DNA from: Pseudomonadota bacterium
Lineage (GTDB): Bacteria; Pseudomonadota; Gammaproteobacteria; Burkholderiales; Burkholderiaceae_C
Direction of reading: 5' to 3'
Assembly (NCBI GenBank): GCA_023442945.1
Contig: JAEZWW010000115.1
Coordinates: forward strand, 1-61,762
Length of the DNA: 61,762 nt
A program made the translations under genes and the position numbers. Of this stretch, positions 33,633 through 42,603 are shown piece after piece; the first letter of the stretch is position 1; each line of letters starts with the position of its first letter. Under the pieces are notes generated by a model, which worked only from the letters and a program-made list of their open reading frames with translations, did not search any database and was not told the DNA's origin.

Positions 33633-33675
33633 CTGCATATATCATGCAGATAAATTAGTACTTAAATGCTAATTT
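33633..33675. promoter_or_regulatory. Two palindromes in the promoter region of the IPTL-CTERM gene
   Basis: CTGCAT-ATATC-ATGCAG (33633-33649) and AAATTAG-TACTTAAATG-CTAATTT (33652-33675), both perfect inverted repeats in an AT-rich island between divergent genes. They lie 45-90 bp upstream of the exported-protein start codon, as expected for regulator binding sites overlapping a promoter. Confidence 0.55.
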
Positions 33676-33720
33676 AATGTGTGGTGCATGCAAGCAATTC
33701 ATTGTTCACTGGAGGATGGG

Positions 33721-34611
33721 ATGGGAAACAAGAGAGCGATTCAAGGGGGTGCAGCTGCGGCTGTGACCGCCTGCCTGCTGACGGCTTTCGGTGTGAATGC
33801 CGCCACCGTGCTGCCGGAGAATCTGGTCGACGCGGCGCCTTTCAACTGGTCCACAGGCGCGGACAACACGTATTTGACGGCGGACGACTACACCAACCAG
33901 TGGGGCCAGATCGACCTGCGAAACGGCGGCACGGCGGCCATCACTGCGGACTACCCGCACATAGGCAACGGCTCGCTGCGTCTGGCCGCCAATGGCAGCG
34001 ACACCGCCAAGGCGGGGGTGGCTTACTACCCGGATTCACGCAACGGTTTCGGACCGCTCAGCAGCATCACCGCCGCTTCGTTTCAGTACCTGCGCAATGC
34101 CGCTACCGCCGAGCCGGCGCCGGTGATGCGTCTGTACCTCTTCACACCCGGAACCGATACGCACGTGGCGACCCTGCTTTGGCTTTCGGACGCCAATGGT
34201 GTCGCCAACCAGGCCGCGGATGCCAGCTGGCAAACCGCCGACGTCGCAGCCGGGTCCGTGGTGCAGAACCGCGCTGCCGGTCCGCTGCCCAACAGACCGA
34301 TGACGTTCGCTGCGGCCAAGGCGTCGTCCGAACTGGGTGGTCTGATCGTGCGCGCCGTTGAAGTCGGCTTTGGCAGTTCAGGCTGGACGGGTGGATTTGT
34401 CAGCGGGGTGGACAACGTGATCTTGACGGGCGCCGCCGCCAGCGTCAGCGCCAATTTCGAAGCCAGGGCCGTGGCGGGGGCACCGGGGGCACCGGGGGCA
34501 CCGGGGGCACCGATGGCGACCGTGCCGACGTTGGGTGAAATGGGCTGGGCGGTCACTGGGCTGCTGCTGGCCGGCGCCGCCGCGGGTGGCCTGCGTCGCT
34601 GTCGACTTTGA
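33721..34611 (+). CDS. Exported protein with IPTL-CTERM-type sorting signal
   Basis: 296 aa. Signal peptide ending near FGVNA, then a mature domain starting ATVLPENLVDAAPFNWS that looks like a beta-sandwich surface protein of unknown role. Near the C-terminus a collagen-like GAPGAPGAPGAP run is encoded by a nine-base repeat (GCACCGGGG), followed by a VPTLGEMGW motif, a hydrophobic helix and a basic RRCR end. This tripartite tail is the IPTL-CTERM surface-sorting type with V for I. GGAGG precedes the ATG at 33721. The promoter region holds palindromes. Confidence 0.85.
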   Translation: MGNKRAIQGGAAAAVTACLLTAFGVNAATVLPENLVDAAPFNWSTGADNTYLTADDYTNQWGQIDLRNGGTAAITADYPHIGNGSLRLAANGSDTAKAGVAYYPDSRNGFGPLSSITAASFQYLRNAATAEPAPVMRLYLFTPGTDTHVATLLWLSDANGVANQAADASWQTADVAAGSVVQNRAAGPLPNRPMTFAAAKASSELGGLIVRAVEVGFGSSGWTGGFVSGVDNVILTGAAASVSANFEARAVAGAPGAPGAPGAPMATVPTLGEMGWAVTGLLLAGAAAGGLRRCRL

Positions 34612-34639
34612 TTGAAACTTTCAAGAGCAGGATTCTGCA

Positions 34640-34680
34640 GCGCCTTCAGGATCAGCGCGGATAGCTATATAAAATATAGC
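34640..34680 (+). repeat. Dispersed repeat family A, copy 10
   Basis: CGCCTTCAGGATCAGCGCGG, then ATAGCTATATAAAATATAGC, after the IPTL-CTERM gene. Confidence 0.75.
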
Positions 34681-34681
34681 A

Positions 34682-34728
34682 AAATAAAAAAACCGATGTC
34701 CGCTGGGCAGGGTCGGAAGACATCGGCT
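34682..34728 (-). terminator. Intrinsic terminator of the Rieske oxygenase gene
   Basis: On the minus strand GCCGATGTC pairs with GACATCGG across a 17-base loop and is followed by TTTTTTTATTTT. It lies about 50 bp after the oxygenase stop. Confidence 0.85.
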
Positions 34729-34780
34729 TAGGCCTACTTGAAGGCCTGGACGGCACGCGTGTCGCCCTCGCGCATGCCCT

Positions 34781-35917
34781 TCAGGTGGTCAGCGTCATGC
34801 CCATGGCGCGGCGGTACCACTCGTGGAAGTGCTGCATGCCGTCTTCCATCGGGCTTTGGTAGGGGCCGACTTCGTTGTCGCCGCGCAGCCACAAGGCCTT
34901 GCGGCCGGCGTCCATGCGTTCGGCGATCTCGTCGTCTTCGATGCAGGTTTCCATGTACGCGGCGCGCTGCGCTTCGACGAATTCGCGCTCGAAGGCGACG
35001 ATTTCCTCGGGGTAGTAGAACTCGACCATGTTCATGGTCTTGTCCACGCCCATCGGGTACAGCGTCGACACCGTCAGCACGTGCGGGTACCACTCGACCA
35101 TGATGTGCGGGTAGTAGGTCAGCCAGATCGCGCCGCGCGCGGGCAGGGCGCCGTTCTGGTAGTGCAGCAGCACTTCGTGCCACTTCTTGTAGATGTCGGA
35201 GCCGGGCTGACCAAACGTGGGCGCGACGCCAACGGTCTGCACCGAGTATTCGCGGCCGAACTGCCAGTTCAGGTCGTCGCAGGTAACGAAGTTGCCCAGG
35301 CCCGGGTGGAACGGGCCGACGTGGTAGTCCTCCAGGTAGACCTCGATGAAGGTCTTCCAGTTGTAGTTGCACTCGTGCAGCTCCACGTGGTCCAGCGCAA
35401 AGCCGTCAAACGACAGGTCGTGCGCCACGCCCATGTCGGCCAGGTCGGCAGCGATGTCGCGGCCGTTGTCCTCGAACAGCAGGCCGTTCCACTCGCGCAG
35501 GCGGTAGTTGTTCAGGTTCAGGCAGGGGTCATGCTGGAAGTGCGGCGCACCCAGCAGTTCGCCCTGGGGCGAATAGGTCCAGCGGTGCAGCGGGCACACG
35601 ATGTTGCCGCCGGCATGGCCCTTGCCCTGGCCTTGCAGCGAACCGCGGCCCTTGAGCATGACGGCCTGCCGGTGGCGGCAGACGTTGGAGATCAGCTCCA
35701 GCCCGCCCTGGGCGTTGCGCACCAGCGCGCGGCCTTCGGCTTCTTGCGGCAGGGCAAAGTAGTCGCCAGCGTTGGGCACGGACAGCGCGTGACCGACGTA
35801 GCGCGGACCGGGCTCGAAGATGAGCCTCTGCTCACGCTCGAGCAGCGCAGGGTCGAAATAGGAGTGGACGGAAAGTTGACTTGCCGCCTGCTGTAACTGA
35901 AGACTTAAATCAGACAT
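34781..35917 (-). CDS. Rieske non-heme iron oxygenase, alpha subunit
   Basis: 378-aa oxygenase. The Rieske [2Fe-2S] ligands are Cys80/His82 in NVCRHR and Cys108/His111 in IVCPLHRWTY. The mononuclear iron site is around EVYLEDYHVGPFH (His199, His204), with a downstream aspartate still to be placed. Relatives include choline/carnitine and aromatic-ring oxygenases. No reductase gene is adjacent. The start MSDLSLQ at 35917 is chosen; upstream frame is non-conserved. The substrate is unknown. Confidence 0.9.
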   Translation of the reverse strand: MSDLSLQLQQAASQLSVHSYFDPALLEREQRLIFEPGPRYVGHALSVPNAGDYFALPQEAEGRALVRNAQGGLELISNVCRHRQAVMLKGRGSLQGQGKGHAGGNIVCPLHRWTYSPQGELLGAPHFQHDPCLNLNNYRLREWNGLLFEDNGRDIAADLADMGVAHDLSFDGFALDHVELHECNYNWKTFIEVYLEDYHVGPFHPGLGNFVTCDDLNWQFGREYSVQTVGVAPTFGQPGSDIYKKWHEVLLHYQNGALPARGAIWLTYYPHIMVEWYPHVLTVSTLYPMGVDKTMNMVEFYYPEEIVAFEREFVEAQRAAYMETCIEDDEIAERMDAGRKALWLRGDNEVGPYQSPMEDGMQHFHEWYRRAMGMTLTT

Positions 35918-36149
35918 GGTGTTCCGATGTTTAAGACTCCCCCTATGAAGGGGCAGGAAGTAAGCGCTTGAAAATCCGAGGATATTGGGCGCGCGAAATC
36001 CCCCGCTTTTGGGCAAGGGAACTTTTGATTTTAACCGAACAGCGTCCGAAAGGACACTGCTGGGCCATGCCTTGAGAGCAGCGTTTCGTGACAGGGTTCC
36101 GTGCCGCAACGCGTGAGCCACCTAAAATAGACGCTTTTGCGCAGATTGC

Positions 36150-36389
36150 ATGGCCAGAAAGAACGCCAACAGCGAGCCGCAGCCCGCCAGCTATGGCGAT
36201 GCGGTTCAACAGCTTGAACAGTTGGTGGCAGGACTCGAATCCGGACAGATGCCGCTGGAAGACCTGCTCACGCAATACCAACGCGGCACCGAGTTGCTGC
36301 TCTATTGCCGCGACCGCCTGCAGGCCGTCGAGACCCAGGTCAAGGTGCTGGATGAGGACGGCGCGCTGAAACCGTGGACGCTGGAATGA
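36150..36389 (+). CDS. xseB: Exodeoxyribonuclease VII small subunit
   Basis: 79-aa coiled-coil subunit of exonuclease VII, which degrades single-stranded DNA together with XseA. Family pattern: YGDAVQQLEQLVAGLESGQM, PLEDLLTQYQRGTELL, CRDRLQAVETQVKVLDED. Its stop overlaps the ispA start (ATGA). The xseB-ispA-dxs order is a widely conserved housekeeping cluster. It has a 230-bp promoter region divergent from the oxygenase gene. Confidence 0.95.
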   Translation: MARKNANSEPQPASYGDAVQQLEQLVAGLESGQMPLEDLLTQYQRGTELLLYCRDRLQAVETQVKVLDEDGALKPWTLE

Positions 36390-37282
36390 CGACACCCGAC
36401 TTCGCGGCCTGGTCCGCACAGTCCTTGGCCCGAGTAGAACAAGCCTTGTCCGACTGGGTCCCCGCCGACGCACCGGCCGGTCTGGGCGATGCCATGCGCT
36501 ACGCTGTGCTGGACGGCGGCAAGCGCGTGCGCCCCTTGCTGGTGCTGGCCGCCGCCGAAGCCGTGCACGGCCACGCCCAGGCCGCCTTGCGCGCGGCCTG
36601 TGCGGTCGAATTGATCCACGCCTATTCCCTGGTCCACGACGACATGCCGTGCATGGACAACGACGTGCTGCGCCGTGGCAAACCCACGGTGCACGTGCAG
36701 TTTGGCGAGGCGCAGGCCTTGCTGGCCGGTGATGCGCTGCAGGCATTGGCGTTTGAGTTCCTGACACCCGAAGCGGACCAGGTCCCAGCCGCCATGCAGG
36801 CCGATCTGTGCCGCGCGCTGGCGCGTGCCGCGGGTGGCGCCGGCATGGCCGGCGGCCAGGCGATCGACCTGGCCAGCGTCGGCAAACCGCTGACCGAAGA
36901 CGCGCTGCGCCACATGCACATGCTCAAGACCGGCGCACTGCTGCAAGGCAGCGTGCGCATGGGTGCGGCCTGCGCACAGGCGCCGCTGTCGGCCGCCACG
37001 CAGGACGGCCTGGCGCGCTACGGCGCGGCCGTGGGCCTGGCCTTTCAGGTGGTCGACGACATCCTCGACGTCACGGCCGATTCGGCCGTAATCGGCAAAA
37101 CCGCTGGCAAAGATGCGGCGGCCGACAAGCCGACTTATGTGTCGGTGCTGGGCCTGGACGCCTCGCGCGCGCTGGCCGGGCGCCTAGGCGATGACGCGCA
37201 CCGCGCCCTTGACGACAGTGGCCTGCCGAACGTGGGCCTTCTGCGCGCGTTGGCCGACCGCGTCGTGAACCGCAACAATTGA
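36386..37282 (+). CDS. ispA: Farnesyl diphosphate synthase / polyprenyl synthetase
   Basis: 298-aa prenyltransferase that condenses IPP with DMAPP and GPP to farnesyl diphosphate. Both aspartate-rich motifs are visible: the first DDMPCMDND at about residue 90 and the second DDILD at about 225; GGKRVRPLL is the IPP-binding block. The ATG at 36386 overlaps the xseB stop, which supports it over a start 12 bases earlier. It is coupled to xseB and followed two bases later by dxs. Confidence 0.96.
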   Translation: MTTPDFAAWSAQSLARVEQALSDWVPADAPAGLGDAMRYAVLDGGKRVRPLLVLAAAEAVHGHAQAALRAACAVELIHAYSLVHDDMPCMDNDVLRRGKPTVHVQFGEAQALLAGDALQALAFEFLTPEADQVPAAMQADLCRALARAAGGAGMAGGQAIDLASVGKPLTEDALRHMHMLKTGALLQGSVRMGAACAQAPLSAATQDGLARYGAAVGLAFQVVDDILDVTADSAVIGKTAGKDAAADKPTYVSVLGLDASRALAGRLGDDAHRALDDSGLPNVGLLRALADRVVNRNN

Positions 37283-37284
37283 CC

Positions 37285-39189
37285 ATGGCGACGAACTACC
37301 TCGAATCCATCCACACGCCGGCCGATCTGCGCCGCCTGACGCGCGAGCAGCTCAAGGCCCTGGCCGACGAACTGCGCGAATGCGTGCTGAACAACGTGGC
37401 GCGCACGGGCGGGCACCTCAGCTCCAACCTGGGCACGGTGGAGCTCACGATTGCGCTGCACTATGTCTTCGACACGCCGAACGACCGTCTGGTGTGGGAC
37501 GTGGGCCACCAGACCTACCCGCACAAGATCCTGACCGGCCGGCGCGAGCGCATGCCCACGCTGCGCCAACTGGGTGGTATCTCGGGCTTTCCGCGCCGCG
37601 ACGAGAGCGAGTACGACACCTTCGGCACCGCCCACTCGTCGACCAGCATTTCGGCCGCGCTCGGCATGGCGCTGGCCGCGCGCCAGAAGGGTGAAGACCG
37701 CGACGCCGTCGCCATCATCGGTGACGGCGCGATGACGGCCGGCATGGCCTTCGAAGCGCTGAACAACGCCGGGGTCGAGCGCGACGCGCGCCTGCTGGTG
37801 GTGCTGAACGACAACGACATGAGCATCAGTCCGCCGGTCGGCGCGTTGAACCGCTACCTGGCTCAGCTGATGAGCGGCAATTTCTACGCCACCGCCAAGA
37901 ACGTCGGCAAAACCGTTTTAGGCCCGGTGCCCCCGCTTTTCGAACTGGCCAAGCGCCTGGAACAGCAAGCCAAGGGCATGGTGGTGCCGGCAACGTTGTT
38001 CGAGAAGTTCGGCTTCAACTACATCGGCCCGATCGATGGGCACGACCTGGATTCGCTCATCCCCACGCTGGAGAACATCCGCGAGTTGATGGCGCGCAAG
38101 ACCGGCCCGCAGTTCCTGCACGTGGTCACCAAAAAGGGCCAGGGTTACAAGCTGGCCGAGGCGGACCCCGTGGCCTACCACGGCCCCGGCAAGTTCGACC
38201 CGGCCGTGGGCCTGGTGCCGCCCAGCACGCCGCCCAAGCAGACCTTCACCCAGGTGTTCGGCCAATGGCTGTGCGACATGGCGGTGCAGGACAAGCGCCT
38301 GGTCGGCATCACACCGGCGATGCGCGAAGGCTCGGGCATGGTCGAATTCCACCGCCGCTTTCCCGACCGTTATTACGACGTTGGCATTGCCGAGCAGCAC
38401 GCCGTGACCTTCGCGGCCGGCATGGCTTGCGAAGGGCTCAAGCCCGTGGTGGCCATTTATTCCACCTTTCTGCAGCGCGCCTACGACCAGCTGATCCACG
38501 ACGTGGCGATCCAGAACCTGCCGGTGGTCTTTGCGCTGGACCGTGCCGGCCTGGTGGGCGCGGACGGCGCGACGCACGCCGGCAACTACGACATCGCCTA
38601 CCTGCGTTGTGTCCCGAACGTCAGCATCGCCTGCCCGGCGGATGAACGCGAGTGCCGCCAATTGCTGTCCACCGCCTTCGCAGAAAACCACCCCGTCGCC
38701 GTGCGCTACCCGCGCGGCGCCGGCGTGGGGGCGCAGCCGCTGGCCGATCTGGCGCCGCTGCCGTTTGGCAAGGGCGAGGTCCGCCGCCAGGGCAGGGGCG
38801 TCGCGCTGCTCGTGTTTGGCACCCTGTTGTACCCGGCGCTGCAAGCCGCCGAACGCCTGGGCGCCACGGTGGTCAACATGCGCTGGGCCAAGCCGCTGGA
38901 CACCGGCCTGCTGGCCCAGGTGGCGGCCGAACACGACGCGCTGGTCACGCTGGAAGAGGGCAGCGTCATGGGCGGCGCCGGCAGTGCCGTGCTGGAGGCG
39001 CTGGCCGCCGCGGGCACTGCCATGCCCGTGCTGCAACTCGGCTTGCCCGACGCTTTCATCGAGCACGGGGACCCGGCGCGCCTGCTGGCCGCGCAAGGTC
39101 TGGACGCCGCGGGCATCGAAGCCTCGGTGCGCGAGCGCTTTGGTCGGCTGCTGACCGCAGCGCCGCCCGGCCTGAAAGCGGTCGGCTGA
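37285..39189 (+). CDS. dxs: 1-deoxy-D-xylulose-5-phosphate synthase
   Basis: 634-aa TPP-dependent enzyme making DXP from pyruvate and glyceraldehyde-3-phosphate, the first step of the MEP isoprenoid pathway. The TPP motif GDGAMTAGMAFEALNNAG is at about residue 150, DVGHQTYPHKILTGR near the N-terminus and the central block DRAGLVGADGATHAG at about 420. Normal length. It begins two bases after the ispA stop, so it is translationally coupled. Confidence 0.97.
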   Translation: MATNYLESIHTPADLRRLTREQLKALADELRECVLNNVARTGGHLSSNLGTVELTIALHYVFDTPNDRLVWDVGHQTYPHKILTGRRERMPTLRQLGGISGFPRRDESEYDTFGTAHSSTSISAALGMALAARQKGEDRDAVAIIGDGAMTAGMAFEALNNAGVERDARLLVVLNDNDMSISPPVGALNRYLAQLMSGNFYATAKNVGKTVLGPVPPLFELAKRLEQQAKGMVVPATLFEKFGFNYIGPIDGHDLDSLIPTLENIRELMARKTGPQFLHVVTKKGQGYKLAEADPVAYHGPGKFDPAVGLVPPSTPPKQTFTQVFGQWLCDMAVQDKRLVGITPAMREGSGMVEFHRRFPDRYYDVGIAEQHAVTFAAGMACEGLKPVVAIYSTFLQRAYDQLIHDVAIQNLPVVFALDRAGLVGADGATHAGNYDIAYLRCVPNVSIACPADERECRQLLSTAFAENHPVAVRYPRGAGVGAQPLADLAPLPFGKGEVRRQGRGVALLVFGTLLYPALQAAERLGATVVNMRWAKPLDTGLLAQVAAEHDALVTLEEGSVMGGAGSAVLEALAAAGTAMPVLQLGLPDAFIEHGDPARLLAAQGLDAAGIEASVRERFGRLLTAAPPGLKAVG

Positions 39190-39331
39190 CGTTGGCGATG
39201 AGCGGTGCCCTCGGCGGCGGTTGGCCGCCAGGGCGACCGCGCGGGCGACAGGTGAATCCCTAATCTGCCGGACGCCCGGCGCCCGCTACACTTCTGGACT
39301 CTGTATCCATATGTCAAGGAGAAACACGCTC

Positions 39332-40414
39332 ATGGATCGACGTTCCCTTATCAAGCGCTCGGGCATTGCCGGCGTTCTGGCCGCTGGCGTTGCCCCGGCG
39401 GTCCATGCGCAGGCCACCGTGCGCTGGCGCCTGGCCGCCAGCTTTCCCAAGTCGCTGGACACCATCTTCGGCAGTGCCGAGAAGTTTTCGCAGACCGTCA
39501 AGGCGCTGTCGGGCGGCAAATTTGAAGTGTCGGTGCACCCGGCTGGCGAGCTGATGCCCGCCTTCGGCGTGGTGGATGCGCTGGAAAAAGACACGGTCGA
39601 AATGGCCTTGTCTGCCGCCTACTACTTCACCGGCAAGGACCCGATCTTCGCCTTCAGTTGCGCCGTGCCCTTCGGTCTGACCACCGTGCAGAACATGGCC
39701 TGGAAGAACTACGGCAACGGCCGCAAGCTGCTGGACGCCTTCTTCGCCAAGTACAACTTCCGCACCATGAGCGCGGGCAACACCACCACCCAGATGGGCG
39801 GCTGGTACCGCAAGGAAATCAAGTCGCCCGCCGACCTGAAGGGCCTGAAGATGCGCCTGGGTGGCGGTGTGTTCGGTGAAGCCATGGCCAAGCTGGGCGT
39901 GGTGGCGCAGAACATGCCTGCCGGCGACGTGTACCAGGCGCTGGAAAAAGGCACGCTGGACGCCGTCGAATTCGTCGGTCCGTACGACGATGAAAAACTG
40001 GGCTTCAACAAGGTCGCCCCGTACTACTACTACCCCGGCTGGTGGGAAGGTGGTGCCGACCTGGAGTTCTTCATCAACAACAAGGCCTTCGAAAAGCTGT
40101 CGCCCGAGAACAAGGCGATCGTGAACGCTGCCACCGCCGTGGCCGCGACCGACATGACGTCGAAGTACCAGGCCGTGAACCCGCAGGCGCTCAAGCGCTT
40201 GGTGGCCAACAAGACGCAGCTCAAGCTGTTCCCCAAGTCGCTCATGGACGCCGGTTTCAAGGCCTCGCAAGAGGTGTACGCCGAGCACAGCGCCAAGTCG
40301 CCCGAGTTCAAGAAGATCTTCGACGACATGCGCGGCTTCCAGCGCGACCAGATCCTGTGGAACCGTTTCTCGGAGTTCCCGTACAACCAGTACGTCAACA
40401 GCCTGAAGCTCTGA
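39332..40414 (+). CDS. TRAP receptor of the TakP (2-oxoacid) type, paralog 1
   Basis: 360-aa periplasmic receptor with a twin-arginine-like leader (MDRRSLIKRSGIAG) and cleavage near VHAQ. It matches the TakP branch of DctP-type receptors: WRLAASFPKSLDTIFG, YYFTGKDPIFAF, QMGGWYRKEIKS and YYYPGWWEGG. Known TakP binds 2-oxo acids such as pyruvate with a cation. AAGGAGA precedes the ATG. It converges on the dctM/dctQ pair and has a close paralog at 44677-45759; it probably supplies that permease. Confidence 0.9.
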   Translation: MDRRSLIKRSGIAGVLAAGVAPAVHAQATVRWRLAASFPKSLDTIFGSAEKFSQTVKALSGGKFEVSVHPAGELMPAFGVVDALEKDTVEMALSAAYYFTGKDPIFAFSCAVPFGLTTVQNMAWKNYGNGRKLLDAFFAKYNFRTMSAGNTTTQMGGWYRKEIKSPADLKGLKMRLGGGVFGEAMAKLGVVAQNMPAGDVYQALEKGTLDAVEFVGPYDDEKLGFNKVAPYYYYPGWWEGGADLEFFINNKAFEKLSPENKAIVNAATAVAATDMTSKYQAVNPQALKRLVANKTQLKLFPKSLMDAGFKASQEVYAEHSAKSPEFKKIFDDMRGFQRDQILWNRFSEFPYNQYVNSLKL

Positions 40415-40460
40415 GGCAGACGCGGGCACCACGGCCTTCGGGTCAGGTGCCGGCGAATGA

Positions 40461-40489
40461 AAAAGCCGCACGGGGTGCGGCTTTTTTTG
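40461..40489 (+). terminator. Intrinsic terminator of the receptor gene
   Basis: GCCGCAC-GGG-GTGCGGC followed by TTTTTTT, about 50 bp after the stop codon. Confidence 0.92.
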
Positions 40490-40524
40490 TGCCTGCTGCG
40501 GGCACGCTGCGCGGCGTGGATCGT

Positions 40525-40577
40525 GGCTATTTACTATCGAAATAGGAGCTTCTTGCGCAGGTGGCTCTAGGGCTGAA
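40525..40577 (-). repeat. Dispersed repeat family A, copy 11
   Basis: Minus strand: AGCCCTAGAGCCACCTGCGC, then AAGAAGCTCCTATTTC and AAATAGCC, between two convergent terminators. Confidence 0.75.
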
Positions 40578-40602
40578 GGGTATTTTTATTCACAACCCGA
40601 TG

Positions 40603-40646
40603 AAAAAGGCCCGCTGCGCCGCACCCGGTGGCGGCGCAGCGGGCCT
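40603..40646 (-). terminator. Intrinsic terminator of the dctQM pair
   Basis: Minus strand GGCCCGCTGCGCCGC pairs with GCGGCGCAGCGGGCC, then TTTTTC: a 15-base-pair stem just after the large permease gene. Confidence 0.92.
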
Positions 40647-40664
40647 TGCCCTTGGGGCCCTCGC

Positions 40665-42584
40665 TCAGGGCTTGCTGTCTGGCCTGAGCGAGTCGTTCAA
40701 GGCCTTCATCGGATCGTCGGAGCCGTAGCCTTCCGCGGCCGGGGCCGCGGGCGCCGCTTCGGAGGGGGCGCTACCCGCCGCCGAGGCCGCCGCCTCGGGC
40801 GTTGCCGAAGACGCGCCGCCTTCTGCCGGCGCCGCTTCGTTGCCCCAGGCGTTGTCGTTGGCCCAGTTCTCGCCCTCGGGGGCACTGGCGCCACCGCCGG
40901 GCATGGCGGCCTGGCCGTCGTCGTAGCCGCCTTCGGTGCCCAGGTTTTCCAGCATTTGCGCGCCCACGGCGTCCATGTCCACGTCCACCTTTTTGTCCAG
41001 GCTGCCGGTGACCAGGCCCGGGAAGGCAATCAGGATGCCGACCATGGTCAGCTGGATGATCAGGAAGGGGATAGCGCCCTTGTAGATCTGCATGGTCGTC
41101 ACCGGCTCCATGACCTTCTTGGTGACCTTGTCGACGTACGGCTTTTCAGGTGCAACCGAGCGCAGGAAGAACAGCGCGAAGCCGAACGGCGGGTGCATGA
41201 ACGAGGTTTGCATGTTCACCGCCAGCAGCACGCCAAACCAGATCAGGTCGATCCCCAGCTTGTCGGCCACCGGGCCCAGCAAGGGGATGACGATGAAGGA
41301 CAGCTCGAAATAGTCCAGGAAGAAGGCCAGGAAGAAGATCAGGATGTTGACCACCACCAGAAAGCCCACCGGGCCGCCGGGCAGGTTGGCCAGCAGGTGT
41401 TCCACCCACTTCGGACCGTCGGCGGCCTGGAACACCAGGCTGAACACGGTGGCGCCGATCAGGATGAACATCACGAACGAGGCCAGCTTGGTGGTCGACG
41501 CCAGCGATTGCTTGAGCAGCGAGAAGCTCATGCGACCGCGCAGCGCGGCCATCAGCAGCGCGCCCATGGCGCCCATGGCCCCGCCTTCGGTCGGCGTCGC
41601 CACGCCCAGGAAGATGGTGCCCAGCACCAGGAAGATCAGCAGCAGCGGCGGGATCAGCACGAAGGTGACGCGCTCGGCCAGCCGGGACAGCATGCCCAGG
41701 CGCAGCAGCTTGTTGGCGATGGCGATCACCCAGGCCACGAACACGCCGCCGCACATGGCGACCACGACTTTCTCGTCTGTCGGCACCGATTCCACCAGTT
41801 GGCCTTGCCACCAGGTGTGTACATCCGCCATGTGGCGCGCCAGGAAGACCGAGACCAGGGCCGAAATGACCATGACCACCGCCAGCGAGGTGTACCCGGC
41901 GTTGCCATTGGCTTCGCGGTAGGTCCGTGCTTCGGGCGGCAGTGCCGGCACGGCCTGGGGCCGGAAGATGGCCAGCAGCACAACGTACAGCACGTACAGG
42001 CCCACCAGCATGAAGGCCGGGACGAAGGCGCCCTTGTACATATCGCCCACGCTGCGGCCCAACTGGTCGGCCATGATGATCAGCACCAGCGAGGGCGGGA
42101 TGATCTGCGCCAGCGTGCCGGACGCGGCGATCACGCCGCTGGCCAGGCGCCGGTCGTAGCCATAGCGCAGCATGATGGGCAGCGAGATCAGGCCCATCGA
42201 AATGACCGACGCAGCGACCACGCCGGTGGTGGCGGCCAAGAGCGCGCCCACGAAGATCACCGCCAGCGCCAGGCCGCCGCGCAAGGGGCCGAAGACCTGG
42301 CCGACCGTGTCCAGCAGGTCCTCGGCCATGCCGCTGCGTTCAAGCACCAGGCCCATGAAGGTGAAGAACGGCACCGCCAGCAAGGTGTCGTTGGCCATGA
42401 TGCCGATCAGCCGCTGCGGCAGCCATTCCATCACCGAGGCGGGGAAGATGCCCAGCTCGATGCCCAGAAAGCCGAAGAACATGCCACAGGCGCCCAGACT
42501 GAAGGCGACCGGGAAGCCCAGCAGCAGAAAGCAGATCAGCCCCGCGAACATGATCGGGGCGTAATTGGTGGTCAGGAATTCCAT
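40665..42584 (-). CDS. dctM: TRAP transporter large permease with C-terminal extension
   Basis: 639 aa, about 200 longer than a plain DctM. The core has the family blocks LLAVPFFTFMGLVLE, ASGTLAQIIPPSLVLIIMAD and GVATPTEGGAMGAMGALL, and large loops between helices. The last 110 residues are soluble, acidic and Ala/Pro/Glu/Gly-rich (for example EAAPAEGGASSATPEAAAS), which is known for TRAP permeases of the TakP/TtuBC-like branch. It starts 19 bp after dctQ. Receptor genes flank the pair on the other strand. Confidence 0.92.
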   Translation of the reverse strand: MEFLTTNYAPIMFAGLICFLLLGFPVAFSLGACGMFFGFLGIELGIFPASVMEWLPQRLIGIMANDTLLAVPFFTFMGLVLERSGMAEDLLDTVGQVFGPLRGGLALAVIFVGALLAATTGVVAASVISMGLISLPIMLRYGYDRRLASGVIAASGTLAQIIPPSLVLIIMADQLGRSVGDMYKGAFVPAFMLVGLYVLYVVLLAIFRPQAVPALPPEARTYREANGNAGYTSLAVVMVISALVSVFLARHMADVHTWWQGQLVESVPTDEKVVVAMCGGVFVAWVIAIANKLLRLGMLSRLAERVTFVLIPPLLLIFLVLGTIFLGVATPTEGGAMGAMGALLMAALRGRMSFSLLKQSLASTTKLASFVMFILIGATVFSLVFQAADGPKWVEHLLANLPGGPVGFLVVVNILIFFLAFFLDYFELSFIVIPLLGPVADKLGIDLIWFGVLLAVNMQTSFMHPPFGFALFFLRSVAPEKPYVDKVTKKVMEPVTTMQIYKGAIPFLIIQLTMVGILIAFPGLVTGSLDKKVDVDMDAVGAQMLENLGTEGGYDDGQAAMPGGGASAPEGENWANDNAWGNEAAPAEGGASSATPEAAASAAGSAPSEAAPAAPAAEGYGSDDPMKALNDSLRPDSKP

Positions 42585-42603
42585 GTGCAGATGCTCCTGA
42601 CGA

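Noticed and set aside
34484..34512. Tandem nine-base repeat, considered as a CRISPR-like array
   Set aside because: It encodes Gly-Ala-Pro in frame inside a surface protein and has no spacers. No CRISPR array or cas gene was seen anywhere in the window.
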